A DNA stretch of 44,958 bases from JBFWQM01 sp050249455 (GCA_050249455.1 JBFWQM010000012.1:1-44958), one strand, 5' to 3'; positions 9,685 to 17,426 are shown, counted from the first letter of the stretch. Program-made: numbers and translations. The notes: generated by a model from the sequence alone, not told the origin.

Positions 9685-10671
9685 ATGACAAAAAGCGTCC
9701 GCAGCGGCGCGGTCGCCGGCGCGATCGTCGCCGCCCTCGTCGCCGTTGCCTCGTCCGCCTCCGCCGACACCGCCTATCCCACCAAGCCGATCCGATTGAT
9801 CGTTCCGTTTCCGCCCGGCGGGCCGAACGACGTCATGGCGCGTCTGGTCAGCGACCACCTCTCGAAGACGTGGTCGCAGCCGGTGGTGGTGGAGAACAAG
9901 CCGGGCGCGGGCGGCAACCTCGCCGCCGACTTCGTGTCGAAGTCGCCGGGCGACGGCTACACGATGATGATCGGCGCGACCGGTACGATGTCGGTGAACA
10001 AATATCTCTACAAGTCGCTGTCCTACGATCCCGACCGCGACCTGACGCCGGCGACGATGCTGGCGCACTCGGCGATCATCCTGACCGTCGGATCGCAGGT
10101 CAAGGCGCAGAACGTGGCGGAGCTCGTCGCGCTGTCCAAGCGGAACCCGGGCAAGACCAACTACGGCCATCCCGGCCTCGGCACCAGCCCCCAGCTCGTC
10201 GCGGCGATGTTCATCCAGCGGGCCGGCATCGATGTGCAGGCGATCCCGTACCGCGGCACCGCCGCCATCGTCGATGCCCTGTCCAAGGGCGAGGTCGAAT
10301 GGCAGATGGACGTGATGCATTCGGCGATCCCGCTGCACAAGGCCGGCAAGGTGCGGGCGCTCGCCGTCTCCAGCGCCGAGCGCTGGCCGCTGTTCCCGGA
10401 AATTCCGACGATGAAGGAGGTCGGCTTTCCCGACATCGTCGCCTCGGCATGGTTCTGCCTGGCCGTGCAGTCGGGGACGCCCGCCGACGTGGTCAAGAAG
10501 ATCGCAGACGAGGTGGGGCGCGGCTTCAAGACGGCGGAGGCCAAGCAGCGGCTCGACAACTTCGGCATGCTCGACATTTCCGGCACACCCGAGGAGGCGA
10601 AGAAGTTCGTCCAGAACCAGGCGGTCGTGTGGCGGCCGATCATCGAAAGCCTGGGCACGAAGCTGGAATAG
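9685..10671 (+). CDS. Bug/TctC-type periplasmic solute-binding protein
   Basis: 328 residues. The signal peptide covers roughly residues 1-27 and ends ASSASADTAYP. The mature protein has every hallmark of the Bug family: YPTKPIRLIVPFPPGGPND at the start of lobe 1, VVENKPGAGGNLAADFV forming part of the ligand pocket, then IPYRGTAAIVDALSKGEVE at the hinge and the PLFPEIPTMKEVGFPD motif in lobe 2. A GGGAG ribosome site lies 7 bases before the ATG. It follows tctB-tctA in the order B-A-C, so it is the likely receptor for that transporter. Ligand is probably a small carboxylate but cannot be specified. Confidence 0.93.
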   Translation: MTKSVRSGAVAGAIVAALVAVASSASADTAYPTKPIRLIVPFPPGGPNDVMARLVSDHLSKTWSQPVVVENKPGAGGNLAADFVSKSPGDGYTMMIGATGTMSVNKYLYKSLSYDPDRDLTPATMLAHSAIILTVGSQVKAQNVAELVALSKRNPGKTNYGHPGLGTSPQLVAAMFIQRAGIDVQAIPYRGTAAIVDALSKGEVEWQMDVMHSAIPLHKAGKVRALAVSSAERWPLFPEIPTMKEVGFPDIVASAWFCLAVQSGTPADVVKKIADEVGRGFKTAEAKQRLDNFGMLDISGTPEEAKKFVQNQAVVWRPIIESLGTKLE

Positions 10672-10685
10672 AGGCTAACGTGCAT

Positions 10686-10715
10686 CCGGCGGCGGCCGGG
10701 GTCAGCCGTCGCCGG
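10686..10715 (+). terminator. GC-rich hairpin between the binding-protein gene and mscL
   Basis: CCGGCGGCGG (10686-10695) can pair with CCGTCGCCGG (10706-10715) using one G-U pair and a 10-base loop. It lies 14 bases past the stop of the binding-protein gene. No T-run follows, so it may be a processing or attenuation hairpin rather than a true intrinsic terminator. Confidence 0.35.
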
Positions 10716-10744
10716 CTTCGGCCTAACCAAGAGGGGGAAAACAG

Positions 10745-11167
10745 TTGATCCAGGAGTTCAAGGAATTCATCTCGCGCGGCAACGTCATCGACCTTGCCGT
10801 CGGCATCATCATCGGCGCGGCGTTCACCGGCATCGTGAACTCGCTGGTCGCCGACATCATCATGCCGCCGATCGGCGTCGTCACAGGCGGCGTCGATTTC
10901 TCCAACCTGTTCATCACGCTGTCGTCGGGCAGCTACGCCTCGCTTGACGAGGCGAAGAAGGCCGGCGCGGCGACGCTGAACTACGGCGTGTTCATCAACG
11001 CCTGCATCAACTTCCTGATCGTCGCCTTCGCGATCTTCATCCTGGTCAAGGTCGTCAACCGGGTCCGCCGCCAGCAGGAGGCCGCGCCGCCGCCGCCGCC
11101 GCCGGCGGAGCCGCCGCGCAACGAGGTGCTGCTGGCAGAGATCCGCGACCTGCTGAAGGCTAAATGA
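10745..11167 (+). CDS. mscL: Large-conductance mechanosensitive channel MscL
   Basis: 140 residues starting at TTG, which is preceded by AGAGGGGG at good spacing; no better ATG exists before the conserved N-terminus. The IQEFKEFISRGNVIDLAVG amphipathic helix and first pore helix, GAAFTGIVNSLVADIIMPP, then the periplasmic loop and the second helix (FLIVAFAIFILVKVVNR) align end to end with E. coli MscL, including the C-terminal EVLLAEIRDLLK bundle helix. A six-proline linker precedes that helix. It opens under membrane tension to release solutes during osmotic downshock. The stop overlaps the next start by four bases (ATGA), so it is cotranscribed with the hydrolase. Confidence 0.97.
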   Translation: MIQEFKEFISRGNVIDLAVGIIIGAAFTGIVNSLVADIIMPPIGVVTGGVDFSNLFITLSSGSYASLDEAKKAGAATLNYGVFINACINFLIVAFAIFILVKVVNRVRRQQEAAPPPPPPAEPPRNEVLLAEIRDLLKAK

Positions 11168-12039
11168 GCCGCTTCGGCGGCTACGACCAGGCCGGCCTCG
11201 ACGCGCAGTACGACCTGCGCCCGCACTGGCCGGATTCCGCCGACCACATCGCGCACCGCGAACGCGAAAGCGCCGCGGTGCGCGCCCGGCTGGCCTGCAG
11301 GCTGGACCTGCCATACGGTCCGGCACCGGCGGAGCGATTGGACGTGTTCCCCGCCGCCGGCGCCGCGCCGGCGGCGGGCGCGCCCTGCCTGGCGTTCATC
11401 CACGGCGGCTACTGGCGCAGCTCCGACAAGAGCGATGCCAGCTATGTGGCGCCGGACTATGTCGGTGCCGGCATCACGGTCGCCACCGTCAACTATGCGC
11501 TGGCGCCGGCGGTGGCGATGGACGAGATCGTGCGCCAGAACCGCGCCGCGCTGGCGTGGCTGTGGCGCAATGCCGCCGAACTTGGGATCGACCGCCGCCG
11601 GCTGTTCGTCGCCGGCCATTCGGCCGGCGGCCACCTGACGGCGATGATGATGGCGACCGACTGGCCGGCGTTCTCGCCCGGCCTGCCGGCCGACCTGGTC
11701 GCCGGGGGCTGCGCGCTGAGCGGCATCTACGACCTGGAGCCGATCCGGCTGTCGTTCCTCAACGCCGACGTGCGGCTGGATGCGGCGGCGGTCGCGGCCA
11801 ACAGCCCGCTGCGCCTGGCGCCGCGCGCCCGCGCGCCGATGATCGTGTCGGTCGGCGCGCTGGAGACGGCGGAATACCACCGCCAGCAGGCCGAGTTCGC
11901 CGATGCATGGCGGCCGCGGCTCGACCGGCTGGACGCGGTCGATGCGCCGGGCTGCCACCACTACAGCATCGTCGGCTGGTTCGCCCGCGCGGACACCGCG
12001 CTGCACCAAGCGATGCGCGCGATGATCGCGGCGCGCTGA
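11164..12039 (+). CDS. Alpha/beta hydrolase, arylformamidase (KynB-like) type
   Basis: 291 residues. The oxyanion-hole motif HGGYW (residues 80-84) and GHSAGG (151-156, nucleophile Ser153) are those of the kynurenine formamidase-like branch of the esterase/lipase superfamily. The likely acid is Glu or Asp near GALETAEYHRQ (231-241), and the catalytic His is His265 or His266 in GCHHYS. The N-terminal GLDAQYDLR element is also typical of this branch. It may hydrolyse N-formyl-kynurenine or another aryl or carbamate ester; no other kynurenine-pathway gene is visible here. ATG overlaps the mscL stop. It converges on the histidine kinase gene with 4 bases between stops and no room for a terminator. 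Confidence 0.85.
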   Translation: MSRFGGYDQAGLDAQYDLRPHWPDSADHIAHRERESAAVRARLACRLDLPYGPAPAERLDVFPAAGAAPAAGAPCLAFIHGGYWRSSDKSDASYVAPDYVGAGITVATVNYALAPAVAMDEIVRQNRAALAWLWRNAAELGIDRRRLFVAGHSAGGHLTAMMMATDWPAFSPGLPADLVAGGCALSGIYDLEPIRLSFLNADVRLDAAAVAANSPLRLAPRARAPMIVSVGALETAEYHRQQAEFADAWRPRLDRLDAVDAPGCHHYSIVGWFARADTALHQAMRAMIAAR

Positions 12040-12043
12040 CCGC

Positions 12044-13408
12044 TCACGCCGCCGCGCGCGGCAGCTCTACCCGCACCACGAGGCCGCCGCCCGGACGATC
12101 GTCCAGGGTGATCTCGCCGCCGTGGCCGCGCACGATCGAGCGCGCGACCGCCAGGCCCAGGCCGGTGCCGCCGGTGTCACGGCTGCGCGAGCCTTCGATG
12201 CGGAAGAACGGCTCGAACACCTTCTCGCGCAGGTCCGGGGCGATGCCGGGGCCGCGGTCGGCGATCTCGACGGTCAGCGCCTCGGCGGTTTCCGACAGCA
12301 TGACGTCGGCTTCTTCGCCGTAGCGCAGTGCATTGTCGATCAGGTTGGCGAAGGCGCGGCGCAGCGCCACCGGCCGCGCCGCCAGCGCCGCACGGGCGGG
12401 GCCGGCATAGCGCGCCGGTCGTCCCGCGTCGGCGTGGTCGTCGCACAGGCTCTCCAGCAGGCTCGCCAGGTCGACGCGCGTGCGCGGCTCGGCCCGCGCG
12501 TCGTCGCGCGCGAAGGCGAGCGTGGCGTCGAGCATCGTGCGCATGTCGTCGAGGTCGTCGAACGCCTTCTTCTGCTGCTCGGCGTCCTCGATGTACTCGG
12601 CGCGCAGCCGCAGCCGGGTCAGCGCCGTGCGCAGGTCGTGGGAAATGGCTGCCAGCATCCGGGTGCGGTCGTCGACCATGCGGCGGATGCGGGCCTGCAT
12701 GCGGTTCATCGCGCGCGTCGCCTGGCGCAGCTCGCGCGAGCCGTCCTCGGGCAGTGGCGGGCCCATCACGTCGACGCCGAGCCGCTCGGCCGCGGCGGCG
12801 AACCGGCGCAGCGGCCGGGTCACGCGGTGCGAGGCCCACACCGCCGCCAGCGCGACCGCCAGCCCGATCGCGACCAGCCAGCCGGTCATCCGCATCCCCC
12901 AGCGCGGCGGCGACGGGTCGAGCTCGACGACGAAGACGTACCACCGCCCCGGGCCGGCGGCGACTGCGACGCCGATCCGGCTGCGCAGCGGCGGGAACGA
13001 CGCCGGCGGCGCATCGTCGCTGCGCGACAGCAGGCGCACGTCCTGCGCGCGGACCGCCGCCGGTCCCAGCGCGTCGCGCAGCAGCGCCGCGGCGCGCGCG
13101 GCATAGGGCCGCCGCGAGCCTTCCCACGCCGGCGGCGCCTGCGCGATGCGGACCGCCAGGCCGGGGCCGTTGAGCGCGGCGACGATCGCCGACAGCCCGT
13201 CCGCGGGCGCGGCGTCCAGGAGCGCCACCGCGGCGGCGATCTGGCGGCCCTGCTCGGCGGCGAACTGCCGCGTCGCCTCGCGCCCGCGGCCGAAGGTGTC
13301 CACGACATACGTCCCGATCAGGACCGCCGCCAGCGCGGCGAGGACGACCAGCGTGATGCGCCACGCGAAGCCGCCCGGCCAGGCGCGTGCGGCGGGCGGT
13401 GCGGTCAT
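12044..13408 (-). CDS. EnvZ-class membrane sensor histidine kinase
   Basis: 454 residues; the start at 13408 overlaps the regulator stop (ATGA), although the frame continues upstream out of frame with the regulator. Order: TM1 (about 15-36), a periplasmic sensor of about 130 residues, TM2 (174-194), HAMP (195-248), dimerisation and phosphoacceptor helix with His257 in ISHDLRTALTRLRL, N box with Asn358 (ANLIDNALRYG), G1 DRGPGIA (384-390) and G2 GGTGLGLA (413-420). The H box has Ala where nearly all relatives have Pro (HDLRTP). The Pro is linked to phosphatase control in related kinases, so the balance of activities may differ. It should phosphorylate the regulator encoded upstream in the same operon. 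Confidence 0.94.
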   Translation of the reverse strand: MTAPPAARAWPGGFAWRITLVVLAALAAVLIGTYVVDTFGRGREATRQFAAEQGRQIAAAVALLDAAPADGLSAIVAALNGPGLAVRIAQAPPAWEGSRRPYAARAAALLRDALGPAAVRAQDVRLLSRSDDAPPASFPPLRSRIGVAVAAGPGRWYVFVVELDPSPPRWGMRMTGWLVAIGLAVALAAVWASHRVTRPLRRFAAAAERLGVDVMGPPLPEDGSRELRQATRAMNRMQARIRRMVDDRTRMLAAISHDLRTALTRLRLRAEYIEDAEQQKKAFDDLDDMRTMLDATLAFARDDARAEPRTRVDLASLLESLCDDHADAGRPARYAGPARAALAARPVALRRAFANLIDNALRYGEEADVMLSETAEALTVEIADRGPGIAPDLREKVFEPFFRIEGSRSRDTGGTGLGLAVARSIVRGHGGEITLDDRPGGGLVVRVELPRAAA

Positions 13409-14124
13409 CGCTTGCGCACCTCGCACGACAGCACGTAGCCGCCGCCGCGCACGGTCTTGATCAGCTCGGGCGTCTTGGGGTCGGCCTCGACCTTGCGGCG
13501 CAGCCGGCTGAGCTGGACGTCGACCGCGCGGTCGAACGCCGCCGCGTCGCGGCCGCGCGTCAGGTCGAGCAGCTGGTCGCGCGTCAGCACGCGGTTGGGC
13601 CGGTCGACGAACGCCAGCAGGAGCTCGTACTCGCCTCCGGTCAGCGTCACCAGCGCGCCGTCGGGTGCGGTCAGGGAGCGCCGCGCCGTGTCGAGTCGCC
13701 AGCCGGCGAACTCGTAGACGGCGCCGTCGGCGGCATCGGCCGGGGCCGGCGCCCCGCCCGCGCGGCGCAGCACCGTGCGGATGCGCGCCAGCAGCTCGCG
13801 CGGGCTGAACGGCTTGGCCATGTAGTCGTCGGCGCCCATCTCCAGCCCGACGATGCGGTCCGGCTCCTCGCCCATCGCCGTCAGCATGATCACCGGCAGG
13901 GTGGAATTGGCGCGCAGGCGCCGGCACAGGCTCAGCCCATCCTCGCCCGGAAGCATCAGGTCGAGCACGACGAGGTCGAAGCGGCCGGTCTCCAGCATCC
14001 GGAACATCGCGCGGCCGTCCGCTGCAGTGTCCACCCGCAGCTCGTGCCTGCGCAGGTAGCGCGCCACGAGGTCGCGGATCTCGCGGTCGTCGTCGACGAC
14101 CAGGATATGCGGGGCGGTGTTCAT
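13405..14124 (-). CDS. OmpR-family response regulator
   Basis: 239 residues from the ATG at 14124; the frame is open further upstream but that part is intergenic. The receiver domain (1-122) has the acidic pair Asp11-Asp13, phosphoacceptor Asp55 (VVLDLMLPG), Thr82 and Lys104 (KPFSP). The winged-helix DNA-binding domain (135-235) has the LTGGEYELLLAF and IKTVRGGGYVL motifs. It is cotranscribed with the EnvZ-class kinase and divergent from a Spy/CpxP-like gene, an arrangement like E. coli cpxRA-cpxP. The start codon lies only 9 bases from a perfect TATAAT (14134-14139), so the transcript may have a very short leader. Confidence 0.95.
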   Translation of the reverse strand: MNTAPHILVVDDDREIRDLVARYLRRHELRVDTAADGRAMFRMLETGRFDLVVLDLMLPGEDGLSLCRRLRANSTLPVIMLTAMGEEPDRIVGLEMGADDYMAKPFSPRELLARIRTVLRRAGGAPAPADAADGAVYEFAGWRLDTARRSLTAPDGALVTLTGGEYELLLAFVDRPNRVLTRDQLLDLTRGRDAAAFDRAVDVQLSRLRRKVEADPKTPELIKTVRGGGYVLSCEVRKR

Positions 14125-14133
14125 GCGCGGCCG

Positions 14134-14139
14134 ATTATA
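14134..14139 (-). promoter_or_regulatory. TATAAT -10-like box upstream of the regulator gene
   Basis: A perfect TATAAT on the minus strand ends 9 bases before the ATG at 14124. At normal spacing transcription would begin at or within a few bases of the start codon, giving a leaderless or nearly leaderless mRNA; no ribosome site is present to argue against that. No good TTGACA is seen 16-18 bases upstream, which fits an activator-dependent promoter using the repeats at 14166-14219. Confidence 0.4.
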
Positions 14140-14165
14140 GGCATCGCCGCATCCGCCGCCGCAGT

Positions 14166-14219
14166 TTCGTGTAACGCGACGGTGTCGCGGCCGGCCCTGC
14201 AACACTTCGTTACACTTCG
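14166..14219. promoter_or_regulatory. Probable operator repeats between the two-component system and the Spy-like gene
   Basis: Three copies of a CGTTACAC-like element lie in the divergent gap. TGTAACG at 14170-14176 is the reverse complement of CGTTACA at 14208-14214. ACACTTCG occurs twice with a 10-base period (14202-14209 and 14212-14219). OmpR-family regulators usually bind direct repeats about 10-11 bases apart, so the pair at 14202-14219 is a good candidate site for autoregulation and for control of the gene at 14308. The repeats are plain in the sequence; the binding is inference. Confidence 0.5.
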
Positions 14220-14307
14220 GGGGGTGCTGCGAAACACGCCGGAAAAGCGCCGGCCCCATGTCTGTTGCGAGCGGCGGAAGCCGCCCCACTCAGACAGGAT
14301 GGAGACC

Positions 14308-14826
14308 ATGAAACGCTCACTTCTCCTTGCCGGCGCCGCCGTCGTCGCCCTCGCCGGCGGCATCGCGCTGGCGCAGCCGGCGGCCTTCGGCATCGCGCCG
14401 GCGGCGGCCCAGGAGCGCGGCGACGGCGCGCGCGCCGACCGCGACCATCGCGGCCATCACGGCTGGCACCGCGGCGGCCCGCGGTTCGACCGTGTCTGCG
14501 GTCCCGAGCGCGCCGAGCGGCTGGAGGACATGCTGGCGGTCGCCGAGCGGCGGCTTGCCATCACCGCGGCGCAGCGTACCTCGTGGACCAACCTGACCGC
14601 GGCGCTGCGCGATGCTTCCACCAAGGTCGGGGCGACGTGCGACAGCCTGAAGGCAGGCCGCGACGACACCAGCGCGCCGGCGCGGCTGGCGCGCATGGAG
14701 ACCGTGACCCAGACCGGGACCGCGGTCATCCAGGCGGTGCGCCCGTCGTTCGACGCGTTCTACGCCGGCCTCAGCGCCGAGCAGAAGACCAAGCTCGACC
14801 GGCTGATGTCGCGCCATCGCGGGTAG
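14308..14826 (+). CDS. Spy/CpxP-like LTXXQ-motif periplasmic protein
   Basis: 172 residues: a signal peptide (about 1-35, ending PAAAQ), a His-rich stretch (DHRGHHGWHRGG, 46-57), then an all-helical domain with two LTXXQ-type motifs (LAITAAQRTSW near 83-93 and LSAEQKTKLDRL near 155-166) and two Cys (64 and 111). Members of this group act as periplasmic chaperones or metal-responsive modulators of envelope-stress kinases. The His cluster could bind metal. Start chosen for AGGATGGAG before the ATG. It is divergent from the two-component operon and shares its repeat-bearing gap, so it is the likely regulon member and possible feedback partner. Confidence 0.85.
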   Translation: MKRSLLLAGAAVVALAGGIALAQPAAFGIAPAAAQERGDGARADRDHRGHHGWHRGGPRFDRVCGPERAERLEDMLAVAERRLAITAAQRTSWTNLTAALRDASTKVGATCDSLKAGRDDTSAPARLARMETVTQTGTAVIQAVRPSFDAFYAGLSAEQKTKLDRLMSRHRG

Positions 14827-14837
14827 CAAGAAGGGAC

Positions 14838-14865
14838 GGCGCGCGGCGAGGCCGCGCCGCGCGCC
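14838..14865 (+). terminator. GC-rich hairpin after the Spy-like gene
   Basis: GGCGCGCGGC (14838-14847) is perfectly repeated in inverse as GCCGCGCGCC (14856-14865) around an 8-base loop, starting 12 bases after the stop codon. There is no T-run, so termination may need Rho or the hairpin may only protect the 3' end. Confidence 0.5.
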
Positions 14866-14944
14866 GCGCCTGACAGGACTCCCGCATTGCCGTCGCGCAG
14901 CCGGACCGTCATGATGGCAGCCGCAAGAGGCAGGGAGGCCCCGC

Positions 14945-15823
14945 ATGCCGCTCGACGGCGCCCGCTTCGTCGACGCCGACGGCGTCGCGACCCGCTATTT
15001 CGTCCACGGCGACGGCCCGCCGCTGGTGCTGCTGCACGGCGGCAACACCGGCTCCGTCACTGCCGCCCACTGCGCGGAGGATTTCGATCTCAACGTCGCC
15101 GGGCTGGCGCGGCACTACCGGGTCTTCGCCGTCGACCGGCTCGGCCAAGGCCTGACCGGCAACCCGCGCGGCGATGCCGACTACACGATCGCCGCGTCGG
15201 TGCGCCACACCCATGCCACCCTGCGCGCGCTCGGCCTGTCGCAGGTCCACCTGGTCGGCCACTCGCGCGGCGGCTACGTCGCGGCAGCGCTCACCGCGGC
15301 GCACCCGGAACTGGTCGCGAGCGTCACCGTCATCGACAGCAACACGCTGGCGCCGGGCATCGGGCGCAACGACATCGTGTTCCATGACCTCGACGGGCCG
15401 CGGCTGACGCGCGAGAGCCAGCGCCGCGTGCTGGAGAAGTTCTGCTGCGACCCCGCCTGCGTGACCGACGGCTGGGTCGATGCGCTGACCGCCGTCGCCG
15501 CCCGCGACGAGTACAAGCAGGCGGTCGACCGCATGGTCGGCGCCGGGCTGCTGCACTCCCAGTTCCTGCCCCAGCTCGAGGCGGACAAGGAAATGCTGCT
15601 CGCCCGCATCCGCGACATCGGGCTGCAGCGGCCGACGCTGCTGGCGTGGGGCTACGACGACCCCACCGCGTCGATGCGCCTGGGCATCGAGCTCTACGAG
15701 ATCCTGGCCGCGCGCGAGCACCGAAGCCGCTTCCACGTCTTCAACCGGGCCGGACATTTCTGCTACCGCGAGCATCCGGCGCGCTTCAACGCCGTCGTGC
15801 ACGGCTTCATCCAGCACGCGTGA
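14945..15823 (+). CDS. Alpha/beta hydrolase (MhpC-like), first of a tandem pair
   Basis: 292 residues. Motifs: oxyanion loop HGGN (31-34), nucleophile elbow GHSRGG with Ser107, acid Asp238 or Asp239 (YDDPTA), and catalytic His271 (AGHFCYREHP). The LGQGLTGNP segment and the RESQRRVLE cap region are like those of C-C bond hydrolases of the MhpC/BphD type, which cleave ring-fission products, but esterases share the fold. AGGGAGG precedes the ATG. The next gene, 10 bases downstream, is a gap-free homologue. Substrate is unknown; a cap change between the two suggests they handle different or chiral substrates. Confidence 0.85.
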   Translation: MPLDGARFVDADGVATRYFVHGDGPPLVLLHGGNTGSVTAAHCAEDFDLNVAGLARHYRVFAVDRLGQGLTGNPRGDADYTIAASVRHTHATLRALGLSQVHLVGHSRGGYVAAALTAAHPELVASVTVIDSNTLAPGIGRNDIVFHDLDGPRLTRESQRRVLEKFCCDPACVTDGWVDALTAVAARDEYKQAVDRMVGAGLLHSQFLPQLEADKEMLLARIRDIGLQRPTLLAWGYDDPTASMRLGIELYEILAAREHRSRFHVFNRAGHFCYREHPARFNAVVHGFIQHA

Positions 15824-15833
15824 GGGCGCCGGC

Positions 15834-16712
15834 ATGGACCCGAGGGAAGCGAAGTTCATCGACGTCGAGGGCGTCCGCACCCGCTATTTCGAGAAGGGGA
15901 CGGGCGACCCGCTGCTGCTGGTGCATGGCGGCAACGTCGGCTCGCCGCACGCGGCCGACTGCGCGTTCGACTGGGACCTCAACTTCGACGGCCTCGCCCG
16001 CGACTTCCGGGTGATCGCCGTCGACAAGGTCGGCCAGGGCTTCACCGACAACCCGCTGCGCGACGCGGACTACACGATGCACGCCACCGTGCAGCACGTC
16101 GCCGGCTTCCTGAAGGCGATGCGGCTCGATGGCGTGCACCTGGTCGGACATTCGCGCGGCGGCTACCTGACCTGCCGGCTGACCCTGGAGCGGCCGGAAC
16201 TTGTACGCTCGTGCACCATCGTCGACAGCGCCACCCTCGCGCCCGGCCAGGGCCGCAACCACATCGTATTCCGCGACTGGCCGCAGCCGCCGCTGACCCG
16301 CGACAGCCAGCGCTGGGTGCTGGAGCGCTACTCCTACGGCCCGGCGGTCGTCACAGAGCCGTGGCTCGACGAGATGATGCGCGTCGTCGCGCGGCCCGAA
16401 TATGCCGCGGCGGTGGCGAAGATGGAGGAGGGCGGGCTCGACCGCACGCAGTTCCAGCCCGGCCTCGGCCGCGACCGGGCGGAGACGTTCCGCTGGATCT
16501 GCGGCCGCGGCCTCGCCTGCCCCACCCTGGTCGTGTGGGGCCGAAACGACCCGACCGCGACCCTGGACCAGGGCTACGCGCTGCTGGAGATGCTCACCCT
16601 GCGGCAGAAGCGGACCGAGTTCTCGGTGTTCAACCACTCGGGCCACTTCACCTATCGTGAGCACCCGGCGGCGTTCAACGCGCTGGTCGGCGGGTTCTGC
16701 CGCAGCACCTGA
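15834..16712 (+). CDS. Alpha/beta hydrolase (MhpC-like), second of a tandem pair
   Basis: 292 residues, aligning without gaps to the preceding protein with roughly 155 identical positions by hand count. It keeps Ser107 in GHSRGG, Asp239 in GRNDPTA and His271 in SGHFTYREHP. Differences concentrate in the cap (about 160-225), where substrate specificity normally resides. It lies 10 bases after its paralogue and so is cotranscribed. It converges on the cysteine hydrolase with one base between the stops, leaving no terminator space. The pair arose by tandem duplication. Likely an MhpC-type C-C hydrolase or carboxylesterase. Confidence 0.85.
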   Translation: MDPREAKFIDVEGVRTRYFEKGTGDPLLLVHGGNVGSPHAADCAFDWDLNFDGLARDFRVIAVDKVGQGFTDNPLRDADYTMHATVQHVAGFLKAMRLDGVHLVGHSRGGYLTCRLTLERPELVRSCTIVDSATLAPGQGRNHIVFRDWPQPPLTRDSQRWVLERYSYGPAVVTEPWLDEMMRVVARPEYAAAVAKMEEGGLDRTQFQPGLGRDRAETFRWICGRGLACPTLVVWGRNDPTATLDQGYALLEMLTLRQKRTEFSVFNHSGHFTYREHPAAFNALVGGFCRST

Positions 16713-16713
16713 G

Positions 16714-17412
16714 CTATTCGGCCGCCGCCTTGCGGGTCAGCCCGTCGAGGTGGGCGACGATTTCGTCGAGCGGCAGCACGTCGGCGTATTTGTGGTGCAT
16801 GTCGAACAGGTTGACCTTGTGCGTCAGCGGGCAGCGGTCGAACACGCATTCCTCTGCCACCGTCACGTGGTAGCCGTTGGAATACGCATCGACGGTGGAG
16901 GCGCGCACGCAGCCCGACGTGCTTTCGCCGCACACGATCAGGCTGCGCACGCCGAGCCGCGTCAGGTGCGCGACCAGCGGCGTGCCGTAGAACGCGCTCG
17001 CCCGCTCCTTGCGGATCAGGATGTCGGAGGGCTCGGGCTTGAACGCCTCGAAGATCTCGAACTGGTCGTCGCCGACGTCGTAGCCGACCTGCCGGTTGGT
17101 CGAGCGCACCCGGTTCTTGTTGACCGAGGAGGTGAGGTAGATGACCGGCAGCCCCGCCGCGCGTGCGGCGGCGAACAGCTTCTTCGTCGGCTCGATCGCG
17201 TCCCAGGCGTAGACGCCGCAGCTGTTGGGGAATTCGTCGGCGAGCTCGTGCGGCAGCTTGCGCCCGCCGCGATAGACGAAGTTGTAGAGGTCGATGGCGA
17301 GCAGGGCAGGCCGCTCGCCGACCCTGAGCGCGCGCCGGTAGCCCTGGTAGGTCTTGAGATCCTCCGGCCCGAAGATGTCCTTCCAGCACCGGTCCTCGAA
17401 ATCGCGCGCCAT
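16714..17412 (-). CDS. Isochorismatase-fold cysteine hydrolase, N-carbamoylsarcosine amidase-like
   Basis: 232 residues. The catalytic triad of the cysteine hydrolase family is visible: Asp41 (ALLAIDLYNF), Lys135 (IRKERASAF) and Cys168 (ESTSGCVRAS). The RASAF...T segment after the Lys, the SGCVR nucleophile loop and the later FDRCPLTHKVNLFDMHHKYADV region resemble N-carbamoylsarcosine amidohydrolase and maleamate amidohydrolase more than nicotinamidase. It would release ammonia, and CO2 if the substrate is a carbamoyl compound. AGGGAG precedes the ATG. It follows the aldo/keto reductase by 14 bases, so the two form an operon. Exact substrate is not determinable. Confidence 0.88.
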   Translation of the reverse strand: MARDFEDRCWKDIFGPEDLKTYQGYRRALRVGERPALLAIDLYNFVYRGGRKLPHELADEFPNSCGVYAWDAIEPTKKLFAAARAAGLPVIYLTSSVNKNRVRSTNRQVGYDVGDDQFEIFEAFKPEPSDILIRKERASAFYGTPLVAHLTRLGVRSLIVCGESTSGCVRASTVDAYSNGYHVTVAEECVFDRCPLTHKVNLFDMHHKYADVLPLDEIVAHLDGLTRKAAAE

Positions 17413-17426
17413 CGTCGTTCTCCCTC

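Noticed and set aside
11090..11106. CCG-triplet run
   Set aside because: It encodes the proline linker before the C-terminal helix of MscL, within the reading frame.
13409..13927. Extended N-terminus of the sensor kinase fused to regulator sequence
   Set aside because: The frame is open but out of phase with the response-regulator gene, whose domains are complete; the ATG at 13408 begins right before TM1.
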